NCBI GenBank assembly: GCA_001275005.1
Contig: JWZX01001991.1
Coordinates: forward strand, 1-35,605
Origin: Chrysochromulina tobinii
Taxonomy: Eukaryota; Haptophyta; Prymnesiales; Chrysochromulinaceae
Length of the DNA stretch: 35,605 nt
Direction of reading: 5' to 3'
In this document: in pieces, positions 16,601 to 23,693 of the stretch
Position numbering within the stretch: position 1 is the first letter of the stretch
How the letters are laid out: the number at the start of each line of letters is the position of its first letter
Translations under genes and position numbers: made by a program
The notes under the pieces: model-generated
Database searches by the model: none
What the model was told of the DNA's origin: nothing
Seen by the model: the letters and a program-made list of their open reading frames with translations, nothing else

Positions 16601-18237
16601 CTGTTGATGCAGCCGCGAGTCTGGTTGCAGCAGCGCCTGCCGTAATACCGGTACAGATCGTGGCAGCCCTCCTCTCCATGGCTGCACTTCTCGTGGGACT
16701 TTGGTTGGCGGTTGCCTGCTGTCGCCGTCGCCGTCGGCGGCAGCTATGGCACAATCACATGTGCACCCAGCAAGATGAGGGTGTGAGCCTTCCGTTGGCC
16801 CAGTTGCGGGATCCTCTCAAGAGTTCGGGCGGAAGCTCCGACGCGGCAGTCCCAAGTGTGAGTTCCGACGAGTCGACGCACCTCGAGGTGGTGGACTTCT
16901 CGACGCTCACGATGGCCAGGCCGATCGGAAAGGGCGGCTTCGCAACCGTCTGGATGGCACGGTGGCAGGGCACGACCCTGGCTGTCAAAGTCCTTCACGT
17001 GGCGAATGAGAACTTTGACGGGTCGGCGCTCCAGGAGGTGGCCATCCTTCGTCGTCTGCGCCACCCGTGCATCTGCGCCCTCTTCGGCCACATGCGGTTT
17101 GAGCAGCAGCCCGCGCTCGTCCTCGAGTACATGGCCGGCGGCTCGCTCGCCGCGTACCTTTTCCAGCCTTCTCCGACGTCAAACGGGCATGTCCAGACCG
17201 GCCTGCACGACGCGTTCTCACGGGGGCTTTCGAGCCTGGCTTCCTTGTACCATCGTGTCACGAGTGGGGCGAGGTCCGTTTCCGCACGTGAAGCGGCGCC
17301 CGACGGCTACACACTGCAGGAGGCGCCGCGGTATCCGCGTCCAGCAACCCCTGATTTCGACAAGCACCTTGGGTTTGCTGTGCAGCTGGCAAGCGGGCTG
17401 AGCTTCCTCCACTCGAACGGCATCCTGCACTGCGACGTCAAGACGGATAATGCTCTGCTCGACGTGACCCTCACCGTGTGCAAGCTCGCCGACTTTGGCT
17501 TGGCGAGACTCTCCCTGAACCAGGTGAGGCGTACCGGGGGGGGCGCAGGCCTCCCCTGGGGGGGAGGGACACTGCGGTATCTGGCGCCTGAGATCGTGGA
17601 GGCGAACAATGCGAGCCTCGAACGTGGCGACTGTAGCAGCGTCAGCTCCAAACACCGCACGCTCGTCAGCTGCGCGGACCGCACGGATGTCTATGCCTTT
17701 GCACTGCTGCTCTATGAGCTCCTGCATGAGCGCCGCGCCTTTGAGGCGATGTCGGGGATAGATGCCTGCCTCAGCGCCATGCGGGGGCAGCGGCCGCCGA
17801 TCTCGCTACCCCCCAATCTCCATGGGCTCGCAGACCTTATGCAGGAGAGTTGGGCGCAGCGCCCAGAGGACCGCCCGATCATGAGCACCGTGCTCGAGAG
17901 GCTCGAAGCGTGCATGCAAGCCCATTGCGTGCGATCAGGCAAGCAGCCGCAATCTGTGATCTCAGAGGATCATGCTCATGGTCACGCTGAAGCATCCTCC
18001 TCTCGGCCCACTCATGTGGAAGCATCCTCTTCTCGGCCCACTGCTGAAGCATCCTCCTCTCGGCCCACTGCTGGAGCATCCTCCTCTCGGCCCACTGCTG
18101 AAGCATCCTCCTCTCGGCCCACTGCTGAAGCATCCTCCTCTCGGCCCACTGCTGCGCCTTCGAAGACCGACCAAATCGGAGAGCACATCCAGCGCAATCT
18201 CCAGTTTTGGCGCAACCTCAACATACACCAACCTTGA
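13678..18237 (+). CDS. FG-GAP/VCBS-repeat receptor-like protein kinase
   Basis: 1519 aa, single exon. It has a signal peptide (MKTSWELLVAAALLGACAES) and a Pro-rich juxta-propeller linker. Residues ~190-870 hold 14 FG-GAP/VCBS repeats of about 48 aa, each with the Ca2+-binding loop DVDGDGDLD and a VLLNAGDGTFP strand. Fourteen equals two seven-bladed propellers. A Cys-rich GCC2/GCC3-like module (e.g. CSSCKPGSDRSVGAAECTAC) follows, then a membrane span (~988-1010, IVAALLSMAALLVGLWLAVA) with a basic stop-transfer. The TKL-like kinase domain (~1076-1411) has GKGGFATVW, AVKVL, HCDVKTDN, DFGLA and APE. The Arg of HRD is Cys, so it is a non-RD kinase. A ~65-residue insert follows the hinge region. 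The tail is a 27-bp repeat (ASSSRPTAE). By analogy it is a surface receptor signalling through Ser/Thr phosphorylation. The ligand is unknown. Confidence 0.88.
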   Translation: MKTSWELLVAAALLGACAESAKSLDQHVAPTHARRVLFAGLHSPPRENLAPPQQPLASPPSSPPLPPKKPPRPAQPGWHVERQGRRRYPPPRDYAQELQPGGHPTAFAPPNCSARGRVGCLAMPKPARAKPAEGVRAALLPPTCTLSSEPGCLRLPKPLARTGHELLDGDGLVLRFRKLLPSGSPSTTSLAVADVDGDGDLDVLLGNDGDPSLVLLNAGDGTFPMNITLPGGGATTLSIAAADVDGDGDLDVLLGNWGSSSVVLLNAGDGTFPTSIELPLISSFSTLTGNKSITYAMTYAIAAADVDGDGDLDVLLGNNGSPSRVLLNAGDGTFPTSIDLPGGSAVTRSIAAADVDGDGDLDVLLGNWGSSSRVLLNAGGGTFLTSIELPGGGANTLSIAAADVDGDGDLDVLLGNWGDPSRVLLNAGNGTFPTSIALPGGSTYTSAIAAADVDGDGDLDVLLGNSGSSRVLLNAGDGTFPTSIELPGGSAGGTKSIAAADVDGDGDLDVLLVNVGNLRLQVLLNGLNVGDGTFPTSIELPGGGGGEKTSIAAADVDGDGDLDVLLGNWGSPSVMLLNAGDGTFPTSVELPGGSANTFSIAASDVDGDGDLDMLLANVGSSSVMLLNAGDGTFPTSIALPGGSVGGTYSIAAADVDGDGDLDVLLGGNEGPSRVLLNAGDGTFPTSIELPGGGATTLSIAAADVDGDGDLDVLLGNWGSPSVMLLNAGDGTFPTSIELPGGGAIRFSIAAADVDGDGDLDMLLGNYGSPSVVLLNVGDGTFPTSIELPGGSANTFSIAAADVDGDGDLDVLLGNDDSSSVVLLNAGDGTFPTSVELSGGSANTQSIALADVDGDGDLDVLLGNEGGPSLLLPFIRCSQPGTARSRFGNGCVRCPAPSSRRDDSFDICFECEEHTELDYRGECSSCKPGSDRSVGAAECTACPRGKRQGKAGTFCVDCSPGSYAPYDGLFGPTCSTVDAAASLVAAAPAVIPVQIVAALLSMAALLVGLWLAVACCRRRRRRQLWHNHMCTQQDEGVSLPLAQLRDPLKSSGGSSDAAVPSVSSDESTHLEVVDFSTLTMARPIGKGGFATVWMARWQGTTLAVKVLHVANENFDGSALQEVAILRRLRHPCICALFGHMRFEQQPALVLEYMAGGSLAAYLFQPSPTSNGHVQTGLHDAFSRGLSSLASLYHRVTSGARSVSAREAAPDGYTLQEAPRYPRPATPDFDKHLGFAVQLASGLSFLHSNGILHCDVKTDNALLDVTLTVCKLADFGLARLSLNQVRRTGGGAGLPWGGGTLRYLAPEIVEANNASLERGDCSSVSSKHRTLVSCADRTDVYAFALLLYELLHERRAFEAMSGIDACLSAMRGQRPPISLPPNLHGLADLMQESWAQRPEDRPIMSTVLERLEACMQAHCVRSGKQPQSVISEDHAHGHAEASSSRPTHVEASSSRPTAEASSSRPTAGASSSRPTAEASSSRPTAEASSSRPTAAPSKTDQIGEHIQRNLQFWRNLNIHQP
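14250..16285. repeat. About 144-bp coding repeat, 14 copies (FG-GAP blades)
   Basis: Each unit contains GTGGACGGCGACGGCGACCT, or a one- or two-base variant, and a GGCGACGGCACCTTCCCGAC stretch. Copies are nearly identical in nucleotides as well as protein, with small in-frame indels. The third-position conservation suggests recent duplication or gene conversion. Confidence 0.9.
17985..18162. repeat. 27-bp coding minisatellite at the kinase C-terminus
   Basis: Units of the form GAAGCATCCTCCTCTCGGCC plus CACTGCT recur about seven times (the first two are 30 bp), encoding ASSSRPTAE. The result is a Ser-rich disordered tail and possible phosphorylation array. Confidence 0.85.
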
Positions 18238-19405
18238 AACGGCTGTCGATAAAGGCGACGCGGCCGACCGTGTCGGCGGCACGCCCTACCGCATCTGCCG
18301 ACGGCAGAACATCAACCAGGCCAGCTACGACCGCGCTGGCGCTTGCGCCACCACCACGTCCGCTGGCCGCCCCAGCACCTCTGGGTCAAAGTCGCGGCCG
18401 AGGAAAACGAGCCCCCTGTGGCAGCGCCAGCCCCCTGTGGCAACGCCAGCCCCCCGCCATTTGCGTAAGCTGGCACACGTGTTCGTATGTGGGATCGTGT
18501 GGTGTGGTGTGAATGAAGCCTGGTGCGGGTGGGGCGGTGGCCTGGGATGATGTGATGATGCCGCTGTCGATGAGCCTGTGAGGCCGACCGCGGGCGTATC
18601 TACCATTGATAAAGCCTGGTGCCTGTCGTAGAGCCTATGAGCATGAGGCCGACGGCGGGCGCGTAGTCACTCGTGATACATTTCAATGTACATGTACCGA
18701 ACCCTATTCGATACGCATACCTCGACCGGCGAGTTCCGCGCGAGAGAAAGCTCGTTACGTGAATTTTTATGACTGGCGTGGAAGGTGAATGAAAAAACGA
18801 AAAATGTCCGGACGGGGGCGGCTCTAGCGTCTAGGGATCATTGCTAGGGATTCGAATCGAGTGCGTTGTTTCCTTCTTTACATAACCGCTACGGGACTAG
18901 CCCACCCGCACCCCATCGCGGCTCGCGGCCATCCGGGCGCTAAGAAGAAAGAACGCGGGGCGCTCTCGACGACTCGATCGAAACATCGAATAGCCGGCAG
19001 CTACGAAATGACAAGTTTGAATAATGAATTCGAGCTACACGTAGTTAGTATCAAAGTACTGGCCTACTGCCAGACAGATGACAGTGTCATTACGAACAGA
19101 TCCACAGTTTCACACCGTCATCGACACACACCGGATCACCGTGGGGCGTGGGCGCGGGCTCGTCTGGACGTGACGTACTCTGCACCTCTCACCAGCCTGT
19201 CGTCCGCTCGCGTTCGCGGACAGAGGCTTTTGCGGAGCCCGCGCGGGAGCGCGGGGTCCGAGAGCGACGCGCGAAGCGCGGAGCGAGGTAAGCCGCCCCC
19301 GCGCTCACGCCGGCGCGCCGCACTTTGAGATTTGCGGTATAGCTGTCGTGTGTAACTATGCGATTGCGAAGCAATGCGTGTTCCGCTTCCGGTGGCGTGT
19401 ACGAC
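18238..19405. other. Intergenic region without recognised genes
   Basis: About 1.2 kb between convergent genes (kinase on plus, acidic gene on minus). It has short open frames but none with domains or neighbour-like codon use. Local features are a duplicated CCCCTGTGGCA(A/G)CGCCAG near 18413-18450, a TGTACATGTAC palindrome near 18688, and an AT-rich part at 19000-19120. An 11-mer like the T-arm of a tRNA at 18850 was examined and rejected. Confidence 0.45.
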
Positions 19406-21501
19406 CTAAGCCGCATCTCCCCCCTCAGCCTGTGCCTCGCCACGAGCCTCGGCGGCCAGACCGAGCAGCGTGAGGAGCCGCGGGCGGTGGCGCGCGAGCT
19501 TGGCGCGGAACTGTGCACGCGCGTGCCTGATGACGGAGGCAATCAGCATGCAATCAGCATGCCATCAGCATGCAATCAGGGTCGAGGATTTGGCGCGGAA
19601 CTGCGCACGCGCATGCCTGATGACGGAGGCAATCAGCATGCAATCAGCATGCAATCAGGGTCGAGGATTTGGCGCGGAACTGTGCACGCGCATGCCTCTT
19701 GAGACGCCCGTAGTGGATCCGATGCCCGAGCCAGATGACGGAGGCAATCAGCATGCAATCAGCATGCAATCAGCGTGCCTCTTGAGACGCCCGTAGTGGA
19801 TCCGATGCCCGAGCCAGATGACGGAGGCAATCAGCATGCAATCAGCATGCAATCAGCATGCAATCAGCATGCAATCAGCATGCCTCTTGAGACGCCCGTA
19901 GTGGATCCGATGCCCGAGCCAGATCTGATCTGGATCGAGATGCGCCGAGGTCCACGCGCTCCCGCCCGCCACCTTGCGCCTGCCCTGTGGAACGCCATTC
20001 GTTGCTGCCCAGCGCTTCGGTGCAACATCCTGTGGCCATCAGGGGCACTCAGAGGCACTCAGAGGCACTCAGAGGCACTCAGAGGCACTCAGAGGCACTC
20101 ACTAGCCCTCATAGTGGCACTCAATGGCAATCAACGGCCAGCACCTGCGGTGGCTCGCGGCTCCACGAAGGCGGTCGGCGCTGACGCCTCTCACGCACGC
20201 CGCCCGGATCGCCGTCGAGGGCGCCGTCGCGGGCGCCGTCGCAGGCACCCCCACCCGGTTCACTGCTGCTGCCGCCCGCCCCATCGCTGCGTGACCCTCC
20301 AACCGGGCGGCGGGCGAGTTCATCGGTCGCTGCAGCGCCCGCGCCGAAGCCGCCGCCGCCGTCGTCGTCGTCTGGACTGCCGTGCAGCTCCGGGTGTGAA
20401 TGTGAAGAGCCATGGCCGTCCTCCGGGTGTGAATGTGAAGAGCCATGGCCGTCCTCGGACGCAGGGGCGGCTGCATGCCGCTCCTGAGTAGGGGCGTCAT
20501 CAGCGGCTGCTTGCCGCTCCTGAGTAGGGGCGTCATCAGCGGCTGCATGCTCCCAGATCATCGGAATTTGGGTCGAGCCATACGTGGGGGCGCCGTCGCG
20601 AGCGGCTGCATGCTCCCAGATCATCGGAATTTGGGTCGAGCCATACGTGGGGGCGCCGTCGCGAGCGCCGTCGGAAGCCGCCGTGGCGCGCGCGGCGCTC
20701 GCGACGGCGCTCATCGACACGGCGCTCGCGACGGGCGCTCATCGACACGGCGCTCGCTTCGCCTCCCGCGTTGGCGCTCGCGACGGCGCTCGCGGCGACC
20801 ACTTCCCGTTTGACCGGTGCGCCATCACGACCGTCCGCCGCCTCGTCGAGCGTCGTCCTGAGCAGCTCGTCGCGCGTCGTCCTGAGCAGCTCGTCGCGCG
20901 TCCAATCCATGCCCTCCGCACCCTCGGCCTCTCCACGTCCCTCGGCTGCTGCCGCTGCCAGCGCACCTGCCGGTTCCGCCTCTTCGTCCTCGCCCTCCTC
21001 CTCCTCCTCCTCCTCCTCCTCCTCGTCCTCCTCCTCGTCCTCGTCCTCGTCGTCCTCCTCCTCGCCTTCTTCGCCGCCGCCGTCGTCCTCGCCATCGTGC
21101 TCACCATCGGCACCCTCGTCCTCGTCATTGTCCTGGTCGCCTGTGGCCATCCTCGCCGCCGCCGCCGCTGCGGGTGCTGCTCCCTCTGCCTCGTCGTCGT
21201 CGTCCTCCTCCTCCTCCTGATGATCCATGACGGCCCGCTGCTCGCGCAGGTACAAGTGCTGCCCTGGTGGGAGCTTGGTGGTTTGCAGCGGCCGACGCGC
21301 CCGCAGTTGCGCCGCCGTAGGCTCACCGAGCGGGGGCAACTTGATGTGCCGAAGCGTGGGAGCTGGGGCGGTGCTGCTGCCTCCGGACATGACCGCCGAA
21401 TGAGCGTGTAGCCACGCACGGGCGAGCTCGTATCCGGAGGAATCCACCAGACGGACGCTGTTGGAGGCCGAGTCCATCATGTCGCCGCCCTCCATGCACA
21501 A
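19406..21501 (-). CDS. Acidic low-complexity protein, three exons, one apparent 1-nt frameshift
   Basis: My model is exons 20145-21501, 19884-20029 and 19406-19526 (minus), ~540 aa. Exon 1 starts MCMEGGDMMDSASNSVRL, then has a moderately conserved-looking block (HIKLPPLGEPTAAQLRARRP) and a long Glu/Asp run. DELLRTT is repeated. At 20733-20735 the plus strand has GGG where the adjacent duplicate copy has GG. Ignoring the extra base continues the Ala/Ser-rich frame into DGAPTYGSTQIPMIWEHAA repeats and ends phase 0 at CAG/GTGCTG. Exon 2 encodes DVAPKRWAATNGVPQG and LDPDQIWLGHRIHYGRLK. Exon 3 encodes HARAQFRAKLARHRPRLLTL and an Ala/Glu/Gly tail. I recognise no family. Without the correction, the exon 1 frame stops at 20536. 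The splice model is inferred from sequence only. Confidence 0.45.
19527..19883 (-). other. Repeat-built intron with GC-AG ends
   Basis: Exon 2 ends in AAGAG, and the intron opens GCATGCTGATTGCATGC and closes GTCATCAG, 357 nt. It consists of the 11-mer CATGCTGATTG, in higher-order units of ~80-105 bp that also contain copies of both flanking exon edges. One copy (19668-19733) carries the two edges joined without interruption. Joining here restores AAG AGG CAC (Lys-Arg-His), as that uninterrupted copy also encodes. GC donors are non-canonical, so RNA is required. Confidence 0.45.
20030..20144 (-). other. 115-nt intron of the acidic gene with 10-bp repeats
   Basis: The donor CAG/GTGCTG is at 20144 and the acceptor CCACAG at 20030, both phase 0. 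It removes an in-frame stop (20121-20123). On the sense strand it holds TTGATTGCCATTGAGTGCC, then six copies of a decamer with core TGAGTGCCTC (20041-20100). Confidence 0.5.
20041..20100. repeat. 10-bp tandem repeat, six copies
   Basis: The plus-strand unit is AGAGGCACTC (first copy AGGGGCACTC). It lies inside the proposed 115-nt intron. On the sense strand it is a one-base variant of the TGATTGCC decamer found in other introns here. Confidence 0.92.
20388..20666. repeat. Three adjacent in-frame duplications (33, 36 and 63 bp)
   Basis: A 33-bp unit is duplicated at 20388-20453 (Gly/His/Ser-rich), a 36-bp unit at 20467-20538, and a 63-bp unit at 20541-20666. All periods are multiples of three. 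They encode GHGSSHSHPED, QERHAAADDAPT and DGAPTYGSTQIPMIWEHAA repeats in the corrected frame, supporting this frame as coding. Confidence 0.8.
20990..21075. repeat. (TCC)n tract encoding poly-Glu/Asp
   Basis: A near-pure TCC/TCG trinucleotide run on the plus strand encodes the acidic run of the minus-strand gene. It is prone to slippage. Confidence 0.9.
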
Positions 21502-21670
21502 ACGACTTCCGATGGGGCCGAAAAAAGGGTTTCACAGCACAATCGCGTGACCAGAAGGGAAACAGCTGTTTGAAGACTGGCATAACTAAGAACTTGCGCC
21601 GATCCCGCGAGATGCAGCCCTCGACCAATTGCCGCGACCGATTGCCATCGATCGCTATCAGCCTCCAGAA

Positions 21671-22462
21671 ATGCGTACGGGCCTGTACACGCTCTGCGGC
21701 GCGCTCTCTGCGGCGGCGGCCTTCCGGCCGGCCGGCGTGGCGCTGATGCCAGTGCACGCGCCCTCGCCCGTGCTGCGCGCGGCGCACGGCCTCGCGATGA
21801 CGGCGGCCACTGGGGAGGTGCCGTCCTTTGTCCAGACGGAGATGCGCGGCGCTGCGATGGCGCTGCACACGCGAGACCAGGCGCCGCGCGAGGGCAAGCA
21901 GCCAGCCCAGCGGCCGATGAGCTCCTGGCAGCCGACGCGCGCAGACTACCTGCAGTTCCTCGTCGACTCGCGCAAGGTCTACAGGACGCTCGAGGAGATC
22001 GTGGAGGAGACGGAGATGTTCGCGAGCTTCCGCGCGTCCGGGCTGGAGCGGGGCGCGGCGCTCGACAAGGACATTGCATGGTTTGCCGCAACCCACGGCG
22101 AGAAGGAGCCGGCCGTCAAGTCGCAGGGCGAGACGTACGCAGCCGAGCTGCGGAAGATGGTCGCGGACGGCGAGCTGGAGCGCTTCGTGTGCCACTTTTA
22201 CAACTTCTACTTCGCGCACACTGCCGGCGGCCGCATGATCGGCAAGCGGATGGCGGGCATGCTGCTCGACGGGCACACGCTCGAATTCTACCAGTGGGAC
22301 GGCGACGTCGATCAGGTGCTGCTGCCTGGGCTCCGCACCAAGATCGATGCGCTAGTGGCCGGCTGGTCGCGTGAGCAAAAGGACAAATGCCTCGCCGAGA
22401 CGGCGAACTCGTTCAAGGGCGGCGGCGCGATGATGCAGCACATCAGCCCGCCCAAGGAGTAG
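21671..22462 (+). CDS. HO1: Plastid heme oxygenase (HY1 type)
   Basis: 263 aa. It cleaves heme to biliverdin IXa, CO and Fe2+ with ferredoxin as electron donor, feeding phycobilin/phytochrome chromophore synthesis and heme turnover. Matches to plant HY1 run along its length. ALHTRDQAPREG has the proximal heme His (H66). YLQFLVDSRKVYRTLEEIVE, FRASGLERGAALDKDIAWFA and CHFYNFYFAHTAGGRMIGKR (distal Gly-rich helix) follow. LEFYQWDGDVDQVLLPGLR and the C-terminal CLAETANSFKGG complete it. The Met at 21671 begins MRTGLYTLCGALSAAAAFRP: a short signal peptide followed by Ala-Ala-Phe, like the ASAFAP cleavage motif of complex red plastids. An upstream in-frame Met at 21629 would put 14 polar residues before the signal, which is less likely. 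It is divergent from the acidic gene, with 169 bp between. Confidence 0.93.
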   Translation: MRTGLYTLCGALSAAAAFRPAGVALMPVHAPSPVLRAAHGLAMTAATGEVPSFVQTEMRGAAMALHTRDQAPREGKQPAQRPMSSWQPTRADYLQFLVDSRKVYRTLEEIVEETEMFASFRASGLERGAALDKDIAWFAATHGEKEPAVKSQGETYAAELRKMVADGELERFVCHFYNFYFAHTAGGRMIGKRMAGMLLDGHTLEFYQWDGDVDQVLLPGLRTKIDALVAGWSREQKDKCLAETANSFKGGGAMMQHISPPKE

Positions 22463-23424
22463 GCGGCAGTAGGCTGCTGCGTGGCGCCCCCGCCCCCTCG
22501 CGGTGCTCTGAGCGCCCATTATGGCGTGACACGGCGACAGACTACGGTACATGGGGGGTCGAGGCACCCCACCGCGCGAGATCAGAGACACGGCGACAGA
22601 CGACATACGGACATGGCGGGGTGAGGCACCACACAGCGCGGGGTTGCAGCACACCCGCGCCCACCATGGCGCCCACGCAGCTTCGAGTGGCGCGTGCCCA
22701 CTGTATGGCGCCCATGCAGCTTCGAGGGACGGCTTTCACCACTACTTATCATCGACATCTTGTGTTTAGCACGCCACACCGACGCGCGCGTGTAGTCGGC
22801 TGCGGCTGAGGAGCCCCGCCTTTCTTTCTGCGTGTGTTTACATAGACCAGATTTTTGCGGTGCCAATAGAGCGCGCGCTGCAGCGGGCGCCGCCGAGACG
22901 GACGACGCGCTCGCGAGCGACTGTCCATCTACAACGTCGCTCCGGCCGCGCGGCCGGGGCCCGCCGCTCCCCCCTCGCGCCGCCAAACATGCCCCTCCGC
23001 ACGGGATGGTCCTAACGGGGATGGTTGGGCACAGACCACATAATTGTTATCGACATCCGAGATCCGTTCAAACTTCAATCCGTTTTCAATGATCAATCCC
23101 CGCGGTTACCCCCGGGTGTACGTAACGTGCTGAATAACGTGCCACGCGCACAGTGCGAACCCGACAAAGCTCATGGGCGACACTCTCCAACGCCTCATTA
23201 CGGCACGCCAAGGCCATACAGCAACCTTTTCTCTGTATCTCCACTGCTACAGGGGCACCCCCATGATCAAGATAAGGTCGAGAAGGCCGAAGCCAAACAC
23301 GACACGGGCTCCTAATAAGCCCTTCTTGGCGTTCAGCCCGCCACCTGCCGCGGCCATCCCCGGCCCCCGTGCCGACACAACCTCTTCCGCTGTCGCCGAG
23401 GCCGCTGTCTCCATGTTTGACGAA
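22463..23424. other. Intergenic region, short local duplications only
   Basis: 962 bp between the 3' ends of heme oxygenase and RRP1 (convergent). A ~60-bp segment with ACACGGCGACAGAC is repeated at about 22529 and 22588, and GCAGCTTCGAG(T/G)G recurs at 22676 and 22715. No gene is recognised. Confidence 0.45.
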
Positions 23425-23659
23425 TTAGGCTGCCTTGCGCTTCTTGCCTACTCCGGCAGGCGGCGGCGGCTCGGGTTCGTCAAACATGGCATCCGCGAGC
23501 GCCTGCTCCTTTTGCGCATCAAACTCGGCGACGCGCTTGGGAGCCTTCTTACCGGTATCCTTACCGGTACGCGCCGCCGCGGGCGCCGCAGGCTCTGCTG
23601 CGGCCACAGGCGCCAGGGGCGGCGCTGCCGACTGCTGCTGCTGCTGCTGCTGCTGCCGC

Positions 23660-23693
<34 letters not shown>

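Noticed and set aside
18825-18880. Possible tRNA (ATTCGAATC resembling a T-loop)
   Set aside because: The flanking bases do not form a 5-bp T-stem and no acceptor or anticodon arm can be drawn around it.
19189-19542. Alternative minus-strand frame across the last exon of the acidic gene (Ser/Arg-rich)
   Set aside because: Its composition is typical of an out-of-frame reading. The chosen frame gives a helical Ala/Leu/Arg segment and matches the contiguous copy inside the intron.
20536-21501. Acidic gene ending at 20536 in the Arg-rich frame
   Set aside because: The frame change coincides with a one-base difference between duplicate copies, and the other frame joins cleanly to two downstream exons. 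I keep the longer model at moderate confidence.
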